DNA of 64,000 nucleotides from Clostridium cadaveris (GCF_020911725.1 NZ_CP076620.1:1678501-1742500), one strand, 5' to 3'; positions 7,827 through 15,820 are shown, numbered from the stretch's first letter. Numbers and translations: made by a program. Notes: generated by a model from the letters alone, not told the origin.

Positions 7827-9130
7827 TAACAGAGTTTGCTATAGGAGCAGGATGTGTTTACTTGTATAGAAGATTTCAAAATAGAAAAGTCTATCAGTTA
7901 AAAGAAAACTGGAAGAATACTTTAGAAAATGCTAGAGCAGATGGAATAAGGAATATGAAAGGTGATACATTTGAGATGTTTAAAGTATTTGAAAAACCTT
8001 ATGGATATTTAGGACTTGTAAGTATACCAAGTGGATTAAAAGTTGAAAATTTAGAGAGTGCAAAAGATATTATTCAAGACAGTTTAAATTGTCTTATAGA
8101 AGTAGAGAAAGAGAATTTTAAAGACTATGTAAAAGTTAAAATCATTACTAAACCAGTTGAGAAGTTTGAATTTGAACCTATAAAGACTTATCCTAACCAA
8201 CTTTACTTGGGTAAAAAGATAGATGGAGATTACTATAAGATAGATTTAAATACTAATCCACATATCATAATTTCAGGACAAACAGGTACTGGGAAGAGCT
8301 TTCTTTTAGCAAGTATTCTAACTAATCTTATTTATAATCATCCTAATTCAGTAGAATTATATCTTTTACAGATTACTAAAGCTGAAATAGATATATTTAG
8401 TAAGTGCAAGAATGTACGCTTTACAAGTAATAATCTAAAAGAGATAGAAGCTATCTTAGAAAAGCTTAATAACACTATTAATCTACGTTCTAAGATATTT
8501 AGTAATAGCGGGATAAAGAATATAGGACAGTGGAATAAACACTTTAAAAATAAGAGAATGAAAAGAATTATAGTATGTGTAGAAGAGATAAGTTTTTTTA
8601 TGAATGATGAAGATTCTAATGCTTTTAAGATATTCAATAATTTAGTTAAGGCAGGAAGAAGTGTTGGAATACATTTGGTGGCACTTACACAGAGAACTAC
8701 AGTTGCGAACCTTGGTGGAGATGGAGAGTTAAAAAGTCAAACTACAGTGATAACAGCACGACAACGTTCAGATTTAGACAGTAGGAATGCAATAGATATA
8801 GGAGATGCAGTAGATTTAAGAGAACGAGAATTTATAGCATACAGTAACGAGGGTTATGTATATTTTACAGCTCCACACCTAGATGAAGATTTCAATATTC
8901 TACATGAATATGTTCATGAGATAAAAATACCTGACATTCAAGAAGTTATAGATGCAACAGACTATAAAAAACTTGAAGAACAACGACTAATAAAAGAAGG
9001 TAAAATTCAGGTAATAGACTTGTCCCAAAAGCGTAAACAAAAAGAATCTATAAAACCTACAATAACTAATAATAACAAAAAGGGAAAAGTATCTTTGGAG
9101 GTATTAAGAAATGTTGATAAAGAAGGATAG
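7823..9130 (+). CDS. FtsK/SpoIIIE-like DNA translocase ATPase
   Basis: 435-aa ATPase. A short N-terminal hydrophobic segment is followed by a HerA/FtsK motor with Walker A GQTGTGKS (residues 152-159) and a Walker B-like strand RIIVCVEEISFF. Further motor motifs include AGRSVGIHLVALTQR and DLDSRNAIDIGD. It lacks the long membrane and gamma domains of chromosomal FtsK and resembles the plasmid and ICE transfer or replication ATPases of Firmicutes. It is coupled to the small gene before it and overlaps the replication-relaxation gene after it. This pair is a plasmid or conjugative-element hallmark and is unusual in a siphovirus. It could pump or segregate element DNA. Confidence 0.8.
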   Translation: MITEFAIGAGCVYLYRRFQNRKVYQLKENWKNTLENARADGIRNMKGDTFEMFKVFEKPYGYLGLVSIPSGLKVENLESAKDIIQDSLNCLIEVEKENFKDYVKVKIITKPVEKFEFEPIKTYPNQLYLGKKIDGDYYKIDLNTNPHIIISGQTGTGKSFLLASILTNLIYNHPNSVELYLLQITKAEIDIFSKCKNVRFTSNNLKEIEAILEKLNNTINLRSKIFSNSGIKNIGQWNKHFKNKRMKRIIVCVEEISFFMNDEDSNAFKIFNNLVKAGRSVGIHLVALTQRTTVANLGGDGELKSQTTVITARQRSDLDSRNAIDIGDAVDLREREFIAYSNEGYVYFTAPHLDEDFNILHEYVHEIKIPDIQEVIDATDYKKLEEQRLIKEGKIQVIDLSQKRKQKESIKPTITNNNKKGKVSLEVLRNVDKEG

Positions 9131-9683
9131 AGAGATTTTAAGACATATAGAATTGTATAAGGCTATAAGTATTAATCAAGCTGCTAAGATAACAAATAGA
9201 CCTTATGAGAGCGTTAGACGTAGGTTAAAACAACTAGAAGAACAAAAGATATTAAAGAGTTACATTAATACGTTAACTAAAGAGAAGGTTTATTATATAG
9301 AAGATAAAGTATCAGCTCACAGGCTTTATGTTATGGATTTCTATGCGGAACTTATTAAAAATGGTGCTAAAATAACTAAATTCAAACTAGAACCTAGATA
9401 TTTGAATGACTTAGTAAGAGCGGATGCTTTTATAGAATTTCAATATCAGGATAATCTATATTTTATCATCCTTGAAGTAGATTTAAACCACTTTACCAGT
9501 AATTCAAAGATGCAACTCTATGAAAAGTTATGCAGAGAAAGGACTTTACAAGAAAAATGTTATGGTGTATTTCCAACTATAGTAATTTTAAAAAATAATA
9601 TAGATATCACATATAAGAGTAAGAATTTTGAAGTTATATATTTAGACTTTACACTTAATAACTTTAACTCTAAAATATTCTAA
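9111..9683 (+). CDS. Replication-relaxation family protein
   Basis: 190 aa. The N-terminal winged helix (REILRHIELYKAISINQAAKI, then YESVRRRLKQLEEQKIL) precedes an alpha/beta domain with RADAFIEFQYQDNLYFIILEVDLN, the layout of the replication-relaxation family (PF13814) of plasmids and integrative elements. TGGAGG lies 9 bases before ATG 9111, inside the FtsK gene, which it overlaps by 20 bases. The family is linked to plasmid replication, but its exact reaction is not established; the E..L.V.. strand recalls nuclease folds. It probably works with the FtsK-like protein on element DNA. Confidence 0.7.
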   Translation: MLIKKDREILRHIELYKAISINQAAKITNRPYESVRRRLKQLEEQKILKSYINTLTKEKVYYIEDKVSAHRLYVMDFYAELIKNGAKITKFKLEPRYLNDLVRADAFIEFQYQDNLYFIILEVDLNHFTSNSKMQLYEKLCRERTLQEKCYGVFPTIVILKNNIDITYKSKNFEVIYLDFTLNNFNSKIF

Positions 9684-10013
9684 TAATAAATAATACAATT
9701 ATTACCACTTATTATTTTATTATTATAAAAATATATTATTAAGTTTTTTTAAAAAAAACTAAAAAAACAATTACAAATTACTCATTACTGTTGAGATACA
9801 ACAATCTAATAATACTAACGTCTAAGATACATCACTTTGTAGGGTATCATTTTAAGACCCTACAGTACATACAACAGTTATTACAACTCTTTATATAACA
9901 GTATATCCTACATACACACTATTATTTTTTTCAAACCAAACTTCTGATTATTTTTTTATAATAAACTTTTCAGAAAAATGTGTGTAAATAAAAAACTTTA
10001 AGGAGGTAACATT
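9684..10013. other. AT-rich intergenic region, no gene seen
   Basis: A 330-base gap rich in A/T runs. It holds one clean hairpin, GTAGGGT (9839-9845) with ACCCTAC (9857-9863), not followed by a T run. An AAGTTTTTTT/AAAAAAACT palindrome lies near 9739-9759. I see no convincing promoter. Confidence 0.6.
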
Positions 10014-10421
10014 ATGTTACTAGAAAAACTATTTAGATTAGTAGTATTTTATGTCTTACTTATTGTAGGTGCTAGAATCTTATTTTTTATGGGTAAGGCA
10101 GAAAGGATGCACAAAGAGAAAAAACTTGCTAAGAAGCAGGTGGCAAGTACAGAACATTATAAGTATATCTATACTCAAGATGAAATGGATGGAAGTTTAT
10201 ATCCACTTGTTAGAGCAGAATTCAATGCAAATATGAAGAAAAAAAGATTCACACATGAACAAATATATTATATAGAAACATACTTAAGAAAACAGTTGAA
10301 TGATAAACGTAAGTTTAATAATAATGCTCATGGTATTTATTCCATGTTAAAAAGTCCACTCTTAACAAATGTAGATTACCAGTATCTGCAAACAGTTATG
10401 AGGGACTTTACACAAAAATAG
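10014..10421 (+). CDS. Membrane-anchored protein of unknown function
   Basis: 135 aa with a single N-terminal membrane segment (LFRLVVFYVLLIVGARILFFM, residues about 5-26). A Lys-rich juxtamembrane stretch and a soluble helical domain ending QYLQTVMRDFTQK follow. A strong AAGGAGGT lies seven bases before ATG 10014, and a terminator follows, so it is a single-gene unit. I do not recognise the family. Its place beside the FtsK/replication-relaxation pair suggests membrane attachment of replication or segregation proteins, but this is only positional. Confidence 0.6.
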   Translation: MLLEKLFRLVVFYVLLIVGARILFFMGKAERMHKEKKLAKKQVASTEHYKYIYTQDEMDGSLYPLVRAEFNANMKKKRFTHEQIYYIETYLRKQLNDKRKFNNNAHGIYSMLKSPLLTNVDYQYLQTVMRDFTQK

Positions 10422-10443
10422 AATATTGAAAATTAATTTACTT

Positions 10444-10479
10444 GGATAGGTGTATTATTGCCTATCCTTTTTCTTTTTA
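10444..10479 (+). terminator. Terminator after the membrane-anchored protein
   Basis: GGATAGG (10444-10450) pairs with CCTATCC (10461-10467), followed by TTTTTCTTTTT. Confidence 0.85.
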
Positions 10480-10503
10480 TACATATAGGAATTACGTATT
10501 AAT

Positions 10504-10773
10504 GTCGGTTGAATTTATATATAGGTGAGTAATTGTCGGTAATTTATCTCGATGGTGTCTGATGATATTATTGATGGTGTCCAGTGATAAACTCCTATTT
10601 TTCTCGTAGATAGGTAGCTGGAACCATTATATATCAACGTATTGCTTCTTCTAAAATATTATAAACGTAGTAATATTTCTATAGATTTTTGGGAAAATCA
10701 AGTTATATATAAGTATTTACAAGCACCAATGTACGAGAAAAATAGGAGTGACTTACGAGAAAAATAGGAGTTT
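10504..10773. repeat. Cluster of direct and inverted repeats (candidate origin or oriT)
   Basis: Three repeat types are packed into a gene-free 340-base interval. (1) TACGAGAAAAATAGGAGT occurs at 10732-10749 and 10754-10771, 22 bp apart, and inverted at 10589-10608 (20 bp perfect between the last two). (2) GATGGTGTC occurs at 10551 and 10573, also 22 bp apart, each followed by a TGAT-containing tail. (3) TGTCGGT occurs at about 10503 and 10534. Two-turn spacing and mixed orientation resemble iterons or relaxase/initiator sites. The interval lies just after the FtsK/replication-relaxation genes. Confidence 0.65.
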
Positions 10774-10800
10774 TAAAATAGATAAAATACCGACCATATC

Positions 10801-10836
10801 AAAAAGACTAAGCAATTAAGCCTAGTCTTTTTTAAT
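10801..10836. terminator. Bidirectional terminator between the late left module and repressor
   Basis: AAAAAGACTAAGC faces GCCTAGTCTTTTT with one mismatch around AATTAA. The minus-strand repressor ends inside this stem, and A/T runs on each side allow termination in both directions. Confidence 0.75.
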
Positions 10837-11031
10837 CCATTCGATTTTATATCCTATTATCGCTGCAATCTCTAATACTTCAGAATATTTAAGAGTTTCA
10901 TTGTTTATTTTTTTAGATAAATTTTGAACACTGTAATTAGTATTATTACGTTTATTAATCTCTTCTTGTAATTTTGTTAAGCTCCATCCTGATTTTATTA
11001 TATAAGCCTTCATATCTTCTTTTAATCCCAT
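10822..11031 (-). CDS. Small phage repressor (HTH), minus strand
   Basis: 69-aa helical protein, MGLKEDMKAYIIKSGWSLTKL followed by a region with NYSVQNLSKKINNETLKYSEVLEIAAIIGYKIEWIKKD. The pattern (helix, GWS.T.L, N..NLS.KI....L.YSEVLEIA..IGY) is that of small XRE-like/DUF6471-like repressors. It is the only prophage gene on the minus strand and has a strong minus-strand promoter. It lies divergent from the early plus-strand promoter, so it is the best candidate for the lysogeny repressor. GAGGTGAT (minus strand) serves as ribosome binding site. Confidence 0.75.
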   Translation of the reverse strand: MGLKEDMKAYIIKSGWSLTKLQEEINKRNNTNYSVQNLSKKINNETLKYSEVLEIAAIIGYKIEWIKKD

Positions 11032-11048
11032 ATAATCACCTCATATAC

Positions 11049-11077
11049 ATTATATCATAGGGTTTAATATTAATCAA
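11049..11077 (-). promoter_or_regulatory. Repressor promoter (minus strand)
   Basis: Read on the minus strand, TTGATT (11072-11077) and TATAAT (11049-11054) are separated by exactly 17 bases. Confidence 0.8.
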
Positions 11078-11089
11078 ATAAGAATAAAA

Positions 11090-11163
11090 TTAAACTATAA
11101 AGTTGAAAAATAGTGTTGACAGTTTAAACTTAAAAGCATATACTTAAACCATAGAGTTGAAAA
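11090..11163. promoter_or_regulatory. Operator pair flanking the early promoter
   Basis: The 20-base segments 11090-11109 and 11144-11163 match at 18 positions (TTAAAC.ATA.AGTTGAAAA). One lies just upstream of the -35 and the other just downstream of the -10 of the plus-strand promoter. Two near-identical sites bracketing a promoter opposite a repressor gene are likely repressor or Cro operators. Confidence 0.6.
11116..11144 (+). promoter_or_regulatory. Early (lytic-direction) promoter
   Basis: A perfect TTGACA (11116-11121) and TATACT (11139-11144) are separated by 17 bases. This is the strongest consensus promoter seen in the prophage. Confidence 0.85.
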
Positions 11164-11176
11164 GGAGATGGAAAAC

Positions 11177-11356
11177 GTGTTAAGAGGAAAAATAATAAAA
11201 CTAATAACGAGAAGAAAAGAAGTTACACAAAATGAATTTAAAGATTATTTAGAAGTTAGACAATGTTTACTATCATATGGAAGATGGCTAGAAAAAAATA
11301 AACTTGAAGATAATATAACGACTTATGAGAATTTTTTAGTTAACTATTTAAATTAA
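11177..11356 (+). CDS. First early gene, Cro-position small protein
   Basis: 59 aa from GTG 11177: it opens MLRGKIIKLITRRKEVTQNE. The GTG is chosen because AAAGGAG (11161-11167) directly abuts the ATG at 11168 but is 9 bases from the GTG. The product is small, basic at the start, then helical (DYLEVRQCLLSYGRWLEKNK). It is not an obvious HTH. Its position as first gene after the early promoter, opposite the repressor, is that of a Cro or antirepressor; this is positional inference. Confidence 0.6.
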   Translation: MLRGKIIKLITRRKEVTQNEFKDYLEVRQCLLSYGRWLEKNKLEDNITTYENFLVNYLN

Positions 11357-11385
11357 AAAAATGAGGGGTAAAGGGGATTATAAAA

Positions 11386-11664
11386 ATGATAAACAAGGAA
11401 TTAGAAACTAGGTTATTTTTAGAAGGAGCTAAGAATTTATGCATCAATACATTTGTTGCAGGTTTAGAGACAAAACAGTATATAACTAGATTTAATGATA
11501 TAAAGGATTATGAAACTGTAGATAATAAGTTAGTTATTGGAAACGGGAAATATAAAGCATTAAATGTGCAGGTTGACTGGGATAAAGTGAAGATTCAAGA
11601 TGGAGCTATAGATAAGTTATTTGTTTTAACAGATGCAGGTAACATATTAATAGAGAGTTTTTAA
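11386..11664 (+). CDS. Small early protein, unknown
   Basis: 92 aa starting MINKELETRLFLEGAKNLC and ending DKLFVLTDAGNILIESF. It looks like a compact alpha/beta fold with several short strands (KLVIGNGKYKALNVQVDWD). AAAGGGG lies before ATG 11386. It is the second gene of the early transcript and is followed by a hairpin. I do not recognise the family. Confidence 0.55.
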   Translation: MINKELETRLFLEGAKNLCINTFVAGLETKQYITRFNDIKDYETVDNKLVIGNGKYKALNVQVDWDKVKIQDGAIDKLFVLTDAGNILIESF

Positions 11665-11672
11665 ATAAAAAT

Positions 11673-11692
11673 AGGGTAGTTAATTCTACCCT
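11673..11692 (+). terminator. Hairpin after the early genes, weak terminator
   Basis: AGGGTAG and CTACCCT pair perfectly around TTAATT. The T run is delayed and imperfect (TGAAATTACTCTTTT), so termination may be partial. Confidence 0.5.
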
Positions 11693-11818
11693 TGAAATTA
11701 CTCTTTTATTTTCTATATTAAAATTAATAAATCATATCTACAATAAGTAAATATAAGCAACTAGAAGATATATGGATATAGTTTCCTTATATAACCATTT
11801 ACAGTCTTATATCAACTT

Positions 11819-11846
11819 TTGAACGCAACAAAAAGTATGCTATACT
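11819..11846 (+). promoter_or_regulatory. Probable promoter of the structured leader / RNA polymerase operon
   Basis: TTGAAC (11819-11824) and TATACT (11841-11846) are separated by 16 bases. A GTATGC...GCATAC inverted repeat (11835-11840 with 11855-11860) overlaps the -10 and could be an operator. The transcript would carry a leader of over 300 bases before ATG 12172. Confidence 0.55.
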
Positions 11847-11960
11847 TAGAAGTGGCATACATATTTATATAACATTACTCTATATGGTATTAGTTAACTC
11901 TTATACGGTGTATAATATTTATTATATACTGTTAGTATAAAGGGTCAACGGAAGTATGTC

Positions 11961-12110
11961 AACACCTATTTCAGCTAATTTTAATAAAAATATTAAGAAA
12001 GGAGATGAAAATATTTCAAAAATCAGTTAAAAAGGTGACTTTTTAATATTTTAAACATAGCTCAAAGCTAATGGTATCAATGGTTTGCGAATTTTAATGA
12101 AATAGGTGTT
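11961..12110 (+). ncRNA. Structured RNA leader, unclassified
   Basis: A perfect 12-bp closing stem (AACACCTATTTC 11961-11972 with GAAATAGGTGTT 12099-12110) encloses two more hairpins. One is a long stem at 12008-12052 (AAAATATT with AATATTTT, continued inward by AAAAATCA with TGACTTTTT, one bulged C). The other is a short TAGCT-CAA-AGCTA hairpin at 12058-12070. AATTTTAAT occurs in both flanks of the interior. This three-stem layout lies in the long leader before the small HTH gene and the RNA polymerase. I do not recognise a known RNA class. Confidence 0.5.
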
Positions 12111-12171
12111 ATGGAAGGGCATTATATATTTTTTATCACAAATCAATGAATTATGAAAGGAGGTGAGAAGA

Positions 12172-12366
12172 ATGAACGAAGAACAATTAAGAGAAGAATT
12201 AAAAAGGATACAAAATAAATATCATACTTCATGTGCATCTATATCTAGAGATATTGGAGTAGATACAAGCTTAATTAATCGACTTATAAATAATAAGTTA
12301 ACATCTGCATTAAGCTATAACACAATGCTCAAAATTAAAATTTGGATAGAAGAAAGGAGGGATTAA
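12172..12366 (+). CDS. Small HTH-like protein upstream of the RNA polymerase
   Basis: 64 aa, beginning MNEEQLREELKRIQNKYHT, with a probable helix-turn-helix CASISRDIGVDTSLINRLIN, and ending IKIWIEERRD. A near-perfect AAAGGAGGTG (12157-12166) sets the start at ATG 12172 rather than GTG 12163. The hydrophilic N-terminal helix plus one HTH resembles small phage regulators. It sits between the structured leader and the polymerase gene and may regulate either. Confidence 0.6.
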   Translation: MNEEQLREELKRIQNKYHTSCASISRDIGVDTSLINRLINNKLTSALSYNTMLKIKIWIEERRD

Positions 12367-12510
12367 CTGACAAATGCAACTTAAAATAGTTGTGTAGGGC
12401 ATTTAAATCAATTTTAAGACATCATAAGGCATAACTAGAATAAATACACATATAAAAATAAATTAGCTTATAGAGCGTTTAAATGAGTTAAAAGGGAGAG
12501 ATGGATAGAG

Positions 12511-15500
12511 ATGAAAAGGGTAAAATTATTAAGAATTAATGTAACGGACATGAAAGATACAAATAAAACTAGAATTTTAACAGATGAAGAGATAGAAGAA
12601 AGATATATAACACTAAATGATTCTTATTTCTTAGAAACCTATTTAAGGTACTTTAAAGAGCCTTATGAGGTCGATATGATATTGGACAAGATAATATTAG
12701 TAGAGCTTTTAGAAGATGACGAGGAAGCTACTAAACAGCTTAAACAAGGTATAGAGCTATACAATATAAATTATACATATTTCATAAGTACAGTAAGTTA
12801 TTTGAAAAAAGAAGAAGAACATATATTGAATGATGGAACGAAAATAAGTGGCAAAGGTTACGCCATTTTTATAAGAGAAAATAATAAGGAATTTATAGAT
12901 TTTTATAATAATTGTATTACCGCCAATAAGATAAAAGATAAGATTAATACCACACTATGCATTAATAAATACACAGCAAGGCTAGGTCTAGGATTATCTA
13001 ATGCAATTAAAACTAATTTAAGACCTAGAATTTGTATAGTTCCTGAATGTAAGCACATTATCAACCACGAGTATGAAACCATAGATTTAGCAACTAATAA
13101 GATATACAAGCCTGACAATAAGAATATTGAAGTTACTCAATTTGACGGTTGTGGGGTAATGTCTATGCAATTTGCAGATGCAATAAGAAAAGACTTAGGA
13201 CTAGATTATTCTATTAGTTGGTGTCTAATAAGGCAATATGGAGGTCTAGGAGTAAAGGGGTTAATTACTTCTATAGACTTTAGAGAATACTTTAAAATCA
13301 ATTATAAAGCTGATACATCCTATTTTAAAAATGAAAATGATACATATTATATAAAAGATATTTATAAAAATTGGGTCAATATAAATGATGTAGATTTAAT
13401 ACTCAATGAATCTCAAGTTAAGTTGTGGGATAGCTTTAAATCTATGAAAGAGCAAGGACAAGCTATAAAAGAAGATAGTATAAAAGAATATGAGGATTTA
13501 AATACTTCTTTATGGATTGCTAAATATAATAAAGACCCTAAGAAAATAGAAAAATACAATTTAATCAATTATCAATTGTTACAAGTTCTTTCTTTAACAC
13601 CTGAAGAACTGGCGGAGCTTTCTAAAGAAACAGAACAATATTATAAACGAGTCTTAGATTTAAAAGATGTAGATGCTCTTAAATTATGGTATAAGACATT
13701 TAATAAAAACAAAGTAGAATATGACGAGGAAGGTGAGGAAATACCTACAGCTACTATAAAAGTAACAGAAATGTGTAATTGTTTAATAGCAGCCGCGGAA
13801 GAGTTAAAAGATACTGGATTTCTAAGAAAGCGTACTAAGAAAATGTTAAAGAAGAAAATAAAAGAGATGTGTTTTGGTCGTTTTTACTTAGAAAATTATT
13901 ACAAGACTATTACTCAAGACCCATTAAGTTATTTAAATTGGATATTAAATAGAAATGAAAAAGATATATTCATAGTTAATCAAAATAGTCTTAAAGAAGG
14001 AGAATTTTATTGTAGTGATATAGAAAACGGAGAACATAGAACTATAAGCAGAAATCCACTTGCTACTTACTCTGAGGTAGTAAAAGGTCAGTTTGTTAAA
14101 AATAGTTATCTTAATAAGTGGCTAGGTCATCTTAGTAAAGATTTATTCGTTAGTAATTGTTTAGACCTTAGTAAAGAGAAAATGTCGGGATGCGACCAAG
14201 ATGGAGACATATGTTCGGTTATTAATAATGAAATAATTTATAACAATGTAATAGAAGATTTACCATTTATAAGTGCTTCTGAAGGTAATAAGAATAAAAC
14301 TATATATAACAGAGAAAATGAAATAAAAGAAACTATTAGAAGTAGAGGAAATTTAATAGGTAAGTTAGCAAATCTAAACCAAAAAATTAATAATGAATGT
14401 CAAGAAATCTTTACTTGCATGTATCAAGATAGTGAAGGTAATTTACATAAAGAGCAAGATTTAAGAAGAGAGCTTTATAAGATGGCTAAAAGTGAAACTG
14501 ACGATAATGATAAAATAAATAAATTTATAGATTACTATTTAGCTAACTATAAAAAACTCACAGAAGATGTTTATTATTCTATTAAAAAGAATAAGTTTTA
14601 TACATTAGAAATGGCTAGAGAAAGTTATATAAAACACTGTAGTAAAGAGAATATAGAATTTAAAGAAGATAACTTTAAAAAAGCACTTAATTTAGTATTT
14701 ATTAATATCTTTACAGAGCCTAAAAGACTCATGACACACGCTTACAAGCACTTATATAAACAAGATAGTTACAGATGTAGGCAATATGGGATGATGGCTA
14801 TAGATGCCCCAAAGACGGGTATACCAGTTACTAAGGATATGTATAAAGACCTTTCTAAAAAATACAGTAAAAATAGTTATTTCTATAGATATAAATTAGA
14901 TTACGAAGAATCTAAAGACCAACGATTTAACTGGGTTAACAATGCTATCAATATTAATGCAAGAAGAATAAATCAAGAATTAATGATAAAGAAAAAAGAT
15001 ATTGAAGACATAAAAGATAATAAAGAATTAATTTTAAAATATCTAAGTTGGGAAGATGTAGAAGATAACGAAGAATATGAACAATGTAAAAATGATGTAC
15101 TAGCTATATTTGACATCTATAAAGATAAAAATAAATATATTTACAGTCACTATGATAATTTACTTTCTAAAGTTGAAAGTGATTACGATATTAATTTAGT
15201 AGTAGAACAGAAAAAAGAAGCTTATAAAATGAGAGACTTATATATGGCACGTTTATGCAGCAGCTTAGAAGATAAGTATAACTATAGATTATTATCACAT
15301 GTATTATCTCATAACTGCACAGAATCTTTTATATTCTCAAATTTCTTTAATACTGTAAAAAAGATTTTAGAAGAAACTACAGCTAATTTAACCAACCACA
15401 CTTATACAGATGCAGACGATGAAGAAAGTTATGACATAGAGTTTATGTGGCATAAGTATAAAAAACACGTAACTAATTTAAATATGAATACAGGCAGAGT

Positions 15501-15819
15501 AGTAGATAAATTAGAAGCTAAAGAGAAAAAGCACAAAATAAAAGACTTAAATAATATAAGAGTAAGAGTAAAAAAATATACTAAATTAGAAAATGGCGTG
15601 TATCAACTTAATTTTAATGATAAAGAAAGAAGTTTAGAAAGTGAGTTTTCTCTTTACAAAGATAGCAGCAAGATAGCAGATATTTATTTAGACAGTAGTA
15701 AAGATTTAGAAACTGTAAATTTAAAAAATTATCTATATTCATTTATAAATGTAATAGTAGAAAAAGAAACAGAAAAGAGTGCAGATATATTGCTAAATTA
15801 TAAATCTAAAGTTAGTTAA
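12511..15819 (+). CDS. Single-subunit RNA polymerase, RdRp/QDE-1/YonO type (double-psi beta-barrel)
   Basis: 1102-aa protein bearing the signature blocks of the RdRp/QDE-1/YonO superfamily in the correct order. (1) DGCGVMSMQFADAI (from Asp212), then WCLIRQYGGLGVKG (Arg241 to Gly250, with Lys249). These match the eukaryotic RdRp pattern DG.G.IS..A...PSAFQIR.GG.KG. (2) RNP (514-516), matching the R-N-P that precedes the active site in RdRps. (3) The catalytic SGCDQDGD, with metal-binding Asp562, Asp564 and Asp566 (DxDGD), followed by a hydrophobic strand. The remaining N- and C-terminal regions are Lys/Glu-rich helical and unrecognised. YonO of Bacillus phage SPbeta, of this superfamily, is a DNA-dependent RNA polymerase. 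Late transcription of this phage is the likely role; an RNA template cannot be excluded from sequence. AAAGGGAGAG precedes ATG 12511. Confidence 0.85.
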   Translation: MKRVKLLRINVTDMKDTNKTRILTDEEIEERYITLNDSYFLETYLRYFKEPYEVDMILDKIILVELLEDDEEATKQLKQGIELYNINYTYFISTVSYLKKEEEHILNDGTKISGKGYAIFIRENNKEFIDFYNNCITANKIKDKINTTLCINKYTARLGLGLSNAIKTNLRPRICIVPECKHIINHEYETIDLATNKIYKPDNKNIEVTQFDGCGVMSMQFADAIRKDLGLDYSISWCLIRQYGGLGVKGLITSIDFREYFKINYKADTSYFKNENDTYYIKDIYKNWVNINDVDLILNESQVKLWDSFKSMKEQGQAIKEDSIKEYEDLNTSLWIAKYNKDPKKIEKYNLINYQLLQVLSLTPEELAELSKETEQYYKRVLDLKDVDALKLWYKTFNKNKVEYDEEGEEIPTATIKVTEMCNCLIAAAEELKDTGFLRKRTKKMLKKKIKEMCFGRFYLENYYKTITQDPLSYLNWILNRNEKDIFIVNQNSLKEGEFYCSDIENGEHRTISRNPLATYSEVVKGQFVKNSYLNKWLGHLSKDLFVSNCLDLSKEKMSGCDQDGDICSVINNEIIYNNVIEDLPFISASEGNKNKTIYNRENEIKETIRSRGNLIGKLANLNQKINNECQEIFTCMYQDSEGNLHKEQDLRRELYKMAKSETDDNDKINKFIDYYLANYKKLTEDVYYSIKKNKFYTLEMARESYIKHCSKENIEFKEDNFKKALNLVFINIFTEPKRLMTHAYKHLYKQDSYRCRQYGMMAIDAPKTGIPVTKDMYKDLSKKYSKNSYFYRYKLDYEESKDQRFNWVNNAININARRINQELMIKKKDIEDIKDNKELILKYLSWEDVEDNEEYEQCKNDVLAIFDIYKDKNKYIYSHYDNLLSKVESDYDINLVVEQKKEAYKMRDLYMARLCSSLEDKYNYRLLSHVLSHNCTESFIFSNFFNTVKKILEETTANLTNHTYTDADDEESYDIEFMWHKYKKHVTNLNMNTGRVVDKLEAKEKKHKIKDLNNIRVRVKKYTKLENGVYQLNFNDKERSLESEFSLYKDSSKIADIYLDSSKDLETVNLKNYLYSFINVIVEKETEKSADILLNYKSKVS

Positions 15820-15820
15820 T

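Noticed and set aside
11956-12030. 24-codon ORF at the 5' side of the structured leader
   Set aside because: Only a weak GGAAG precedes it, and its codons coincide with the paired stems; a leader peptide cannot be excluded but is not supported.
11961-12110. Group II intron or known riboswitch
   Set aside because: No domain V-like hairpin, no intron-encoded protein, and no riboswitch consensus recognised.
12511-15819. Phage DNA polymerase or primase for the 1102-aa protein
   Set aside because: No polymerase A/B motifs, exonuclease motifs or Toprim; the DxDGD block and RdRp-like upstream blocks point to an RNA polymerase instead.
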